6,534 bases of DNA from Deltaproteobacteria bacterium. Its GTDB lineage: Bacteria; Desulfobacterota; BSN033; UBA1163. This document shows, piece after piece, positions 4,891 through 6,534 of this stretch; position 1 is the stretch's first letter; the number at the start of each line of letters is the position of its first letter. The stretch spans positions 1-6,534 of the forward strand of contig VGRU01000200.1 in the NCBI GenBank assembly GCA_016875255.1. Reading direction: 5' to 3'. The notes under the pieces were generated by a model that made no database searches, was not told the origin of the DNA, and worked only from the letters and a program-made list of their open reading frames with translations. Both the position numbers and the translations under genes were made by a program.

Positions 4891-5988
4891 ATGAGCGAAA
4901 CCATCTATCATAAACTTGCAAAACATCTTGCCTCATTGGGTATGGGTTATCCTGAGAAAGAGGAACTCCTTGAAATCCTCAGAGAGAACTTCACCCCACA
5001 GGAGGCAGAGGTGGCATTGGCCATCCCTACAAAGACCATCCCTTTTGAGCCTGCTTCCGTGTCAAAGATCGCACCCCATCTGAACATCCCGCAGGACCAA
5101 TTGGAACAGATCCTGTCCAATTTGGCCCAGCGGGGCCTTCTCTATTCTAAGCGGATGAGCAATGGCGAGATGGGATATGCCCTCCAGCAGTTCGGCTATG
5201 GCTTTCCACAAACTTTCTTCTGGCAGGGTGTTGACACTCCAAATGCAAAAAAAATGGCCGAACTGATCAGTAAGTATGCCAAGAATGAAGAACTCCGGAA
5301 GGCTTATGGAGAAACCAAGACAAAGGCATTTCGTTATGCCCCTGCCACTCCATCTTTCGAACCGGAGAGTCATGCGGTATTCCCATTTGAGATGATGGAA
5401 GAACTGATCAAAAAAGTCCGAAAGATCGCCCTTGTCCATTGCCCTTGCAGAGCAACGGCTCAGCTGATCGGGAAGAAGCGATGTAATCACTCCCTTGAGA
5501 ATTGTATTAAGTATGACGAGCTGGCAGAATATCTGATTGAGAAAGGGATAGGAAAAGAGATCACAAAGCAGGAGGCCCTTGATATTATCCGGAAATCAGA
5601 AGAAGCCGGACTGGTTCATATGGTTGACAATGCCCGTGAAGGCATCAAACACACCTGCAACTGCTGTGGCTGTTGCTGCTGGTCCGTCGGGACGATCCGG
5701 AGAAAGAAAATCCCGAGGGATGTCCTTATGGCCACCTACTTTCTCAGAGAGACGGATCAGGAACTGTGCACAGGATGCGGAGCTTGCGTTGACATCTGCC
5801 CTGTCAATGTGATCCGGATGGAAGGCGATTTCCCGGTCGTGGATAAACAGTGGTGTATCGGCTGCGGGGTCTGTGCCGTCCCCTGCTCCTTCGGAGCCGT
5901 TAAACTGGTCAGAAAGTCTGAGGCCATCCCTCCCAAGGATTTCAAAGAATTGCACCAGCAGATTTTAAGGGAAAGGAAATGGCAATAG
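4891..5988 (+). CDS. Winged-helix plus multi-cluster 4Fe-4S protein (365 aa)
   Basis: Probably a cytoplasmic electron-transfer or redox-sensing protein; the exact role is unknown. The ATG at 4891 is preceded by GAAGG at 7 bases. Residues about 52-100 resemble a winged-helix fold (VSKIAPHLNI, then DQLEQILSNLAQRGLLYSK, then a wing to YALQQFGYG). A middle cysteine domain has HCPCRA (C184, C186), C198 and NCIKYDEL (C205). Then comes a very dense motif TCNCCGCCCWSV (C256, C258, C259, C261-C263). The C-terminus is a two-cluster ferredoxin: C293-x2-C296-x2-C299-x3-C303 (CTGCGACVDICPV) and C322-x2-C325-x2-C328-x3-C332 (CIGCGVCAVPCSFGA). There is no signal peptide and no membrane segment. The gene is monocistronic in view, preceded by a terminator and followed by hairpins. 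From memory, similar proteins are annotated only as '4Fe-4S dicluster domain protein' in anaerobes. At least two, perhaps three, clusters are expected. Confidence 0.9.
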   Translation: MSETIYHKLAKHLASLGMGYPEKEELLEILRENFTPQEAEVALAIPTKTIPFEPASVSKIAPHLNIPQDQLEQILSNLAQRGLLYSKRMSNGEMGYALQQFGYGFPQTFFWQGVDTPNAKKMAELISKYAKNEELRKAYGETKTKAFRYAPATPSFEPESHAVFPFEMMEELIKKVRKIALVHCPCRATAQLIGKKRCNHSLENCIKYDELAEYLIEKGIGKEITKQEALDIIRKSEEAGLVHMVDNAREGIKHTCNCCGCCCWSVGTIRRKKIPRDVLMATYFLRETDQELCTGCGACVDICPVNVIRMEGDFPVVDKQWCIGCGVCAVPCSFGAVKLVRKSEAIPPKDFKELHQQILRERKWQ

Positions 5989-6020
5989 GTAGTGTCGGCA
6001 TTTTTGACGGGATTTATTTA

Positions 6021-6039
6021 AGGGGCTCCGCTGCCCCCT
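6021..6039. terminator. GC-rich hairpin after the Fe-S protein gene (weak terminator candidate)
   Basis: GGGGC (6022-6026) pairs with GCCCC (6033-6037) around TCCGCT, about 33 bases after the stop codon. Only a mixed TATTCTAT follows rather than a clean T-run, so termination efficiency is uncertain. No other terminator for this gene is visible apart from the palindrome immediately downstream. Confidence 0.35.
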
Positions 6040-6042
6040 ATT

Positions 6043-6081
6043 CTATCCCCCTCTTTGGAAAAGAGGGGCCAGGGGAGATTT
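6043..6081. repeat. Dispersed GC-rich palindromic repeat, copy 2
   Basis: The core CCCCTCTTT (6048-6056) and AAAGAGGGG (6060-6068) form a perfect 9-bp stem with a 3-base loop, followed by CCAGGGGAGATTT. It is similar to, and inverted relative to, 263-297. It is a likely REP-type intergenic element and may also serve as a bidirectional transcription end. Confidence 0.55.
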
Positions 6082-6153
6082 CAGTGTTGCGACATGATCC
6101 TTCATCCTCGTTGCGCCATCCAATAATGAATGCCCCTTATGCCACCCCACTGT

Positions 6154-6169
6154 CGAGTCCAGCGACTCG
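6154..6169. repeat. Short perfect hairpin next to the mazF remnant stop
   Basis: CGAGTC (6154-6159) and GACTCG (6164-6169) are exact inverted copies around CAGC. The hairpin abuts the TAA of the toxin remnant (6170-6172). No T-run follows on either strand, so it is not a standard terminator. Confidence 0.4.
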
Positions 6170-6271
6170 TTAGCCCTCTAAATCCCGAATATCCAAGGCG
6201 ATGATTAGAGCCCTATCGAGTTCTTCAAATGTTTTAGAGAGAGCAACACGATACAATTCACCACGTTTTAC
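6170..6271 (-). pseudogene. MazF-family toxin remnant with an in-frame internal deletion
   Basis: Right after the antitoxin and overlapping its stop codon, the minus strand encodes VKRGELYRVALSKTFEEL, continuing DRALIIALDIRDLEG, then TAA: 33 codons. The first nine residues match the conserved MazF/PemK N-terminus (KRGE-[LV]-Y-R-V), beta strand 1 of the toxin. Residues 11-28 match its C-terminal helix (LS...EELxRALKIALDL). A normal MazF of this type is about 110-120 aa, so roughly 75 central residues, including the RNA-binding core, are missing at a clean in-frame junction near V9/A10. The expected ATG/GTG start is also absent (GTA at 6271-6269). MazF toxins are endoribonucleases; this remnant cannot be active. 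The gene order, antitoxin first with overlapping toxin, is the classical one. Confidence 0.7.
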
Positions 6272-6498
6272 AGATCGGCCTGATAGGTAAGAACATCCGC
6301 TGCTTCTCGGTTTAAATAATCCGCATGCTGATTGATGATCTCAAGGTCTCTGGAATCTTGCTGCCTGCGGATCAATTTTATAATTAAAGCCCGCACAGCA
6401 TCTTCGATGAATTCGGACCGGTTTTTGTATTTTCCTGTATATTCATCGATCGCTTTCAGCAAATCTTCAGACAAGGTTATAGATGTCTTGACTTTCAT
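6268..6498 (-). CDS. Ribbon-helix-helix (CopG-type) antitoxin of a decayed MazF system
   Basis: The 76-residue protein begins with the classic RHH pattern. MKVKTSITLS (beta strand, 2-9) inserts into the DNA major groove as a dimer. EDLLKAIDEYTGK is helix A (about 11-23), the turn is at KNRS, and SEFIEDAVRALIIKL is helix B (about 28-42). The C-terminal tail (DLEIINQHADYLNREAADV, then LTYQADL) is typical of antitoxins paired with MazF and normally wraps around the toxin. Such proteins neutralise the toxin and repress their own promoter. The gene is intact, but the toxin behind it is collapsed, so this is now an orphan antitoxin, perhaps kept as a DNA-binding regulator or against a toxin encoded elsewhere. 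There is no SD before the ATG. Confidence 0.88.
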   Translation of the reverse strand: MKVKTSITLSEDLLKAIDEYTGKYKNRSEFIEDAVRALIIKLIRRQQDSRDLEIINQHADYLNREAADVLTYQADL

Positions 6499-6504
6499 GC
6501 TACC

Positions 6505-6532
6505 AAAATACCCAAAAAGAATACCTTGTCAA
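6505..6532 (-). promoter_or_regulatory. Antitoxin promoter, possibly giving a leaderless mRNA
   Basis: On the minus strand TTGACA (6532-6527) is perfect and lies 16 bases from TATTTT (6510-6505). Only six bases (GGTAGC) separate the -10 from the ATG at 6498, so the transcript should start at or next to the initiation codon. Two GGTATT direct repeats, 13 bases apart, lie in the spacer and over the -10 box, a plausible RHH operator for autoregulation. Confidence 0.55.
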
Positions 6533-6534
6533 GC

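Noticed and set aside
5979..6173. Plus-strand 64-codon frame overlapping the end of the Fe-S protein gene
   Set aside because: It reads through hairpins and the dispersed palindrome (YSIPLFGKEGPGEI is a translated repeat) and has no SD.

Overview
The window reads as a mixed housekeeping and accessory stretch from an anaerobic, probably Desulfobacterota-like (deltaproteobacterial) bacterium. This is inference. It rests on a NifU/NifS pair of the three-domain NifU type, a cysteine-rich 4Fe-4S protein, a good sigma-54 promoter, strong Shine-Dalgarno sites, and dispersed GC-rich palindromes of a kind I associate with that group.

Layout. Positions 1-213 (minus) hold the first 71 codons of a large gene running off the left edge; its N-terminus resembles TOTE-type primase-helicase proteins. 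Next to it (256-525, minus) is the C-terminal half of an FKBP prolyl isomerase, cut off upstream and ending in a dispersed repeat. Positions 526-1150 are mostly non-coding with one doubtful minus-strand ORF. A 71-codon Cys/His-rich protein (1245-1460, plus) has its own promoter and an SD that forces a TTG start. It converges, nine bases apart, on nifS (1470-2651, minus), which is translationally coupled to nifU (2648-3490, minus). nifUS has a sigma-70-like promoter at 3663-3692, a perfect inverted repeat at the expected transcription start, and a leader of about 165 nt.

The AT-rich 3491-4051 region also carries a plus-strand sigma-54 (-24/-12) promoter at 3990-4005. It drives two tiny membrane-protein genes (4052-4333 and 4433-4654) of unknown function. 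After them come a structured region (4655-4790), a strong intrinsic terminator (4826-4858) and a gene for a winged-helix plus multi-cluster 4Fe-4S protein (4891-5988, plus). The right end has hairpin repeats and a degraded toxin-antitoxin pair on the minus strand. The CopG/RHH antitoxin is intact (6268-6498). The MazF-like toxin (6170-6271) keeps only its first nine or so and last twenty or so codons, joined in frame.

How it fits together: nifUS would build Fe-S clusters and the 365-aa protein would consume them, with the small Cys/His protein as a possible associate. The two ends are accessory DNA showing gene decay (truncated FKBP, collapsed MazF, repeats). The parts most likely to be undescribed are the sigma-54-driven membrane pair, the Cys/His protein and the winged-helix Fe-S protein. 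I do not see a complete novel defence system, only the first 71 codons of a candidate defence gene at the left edge.
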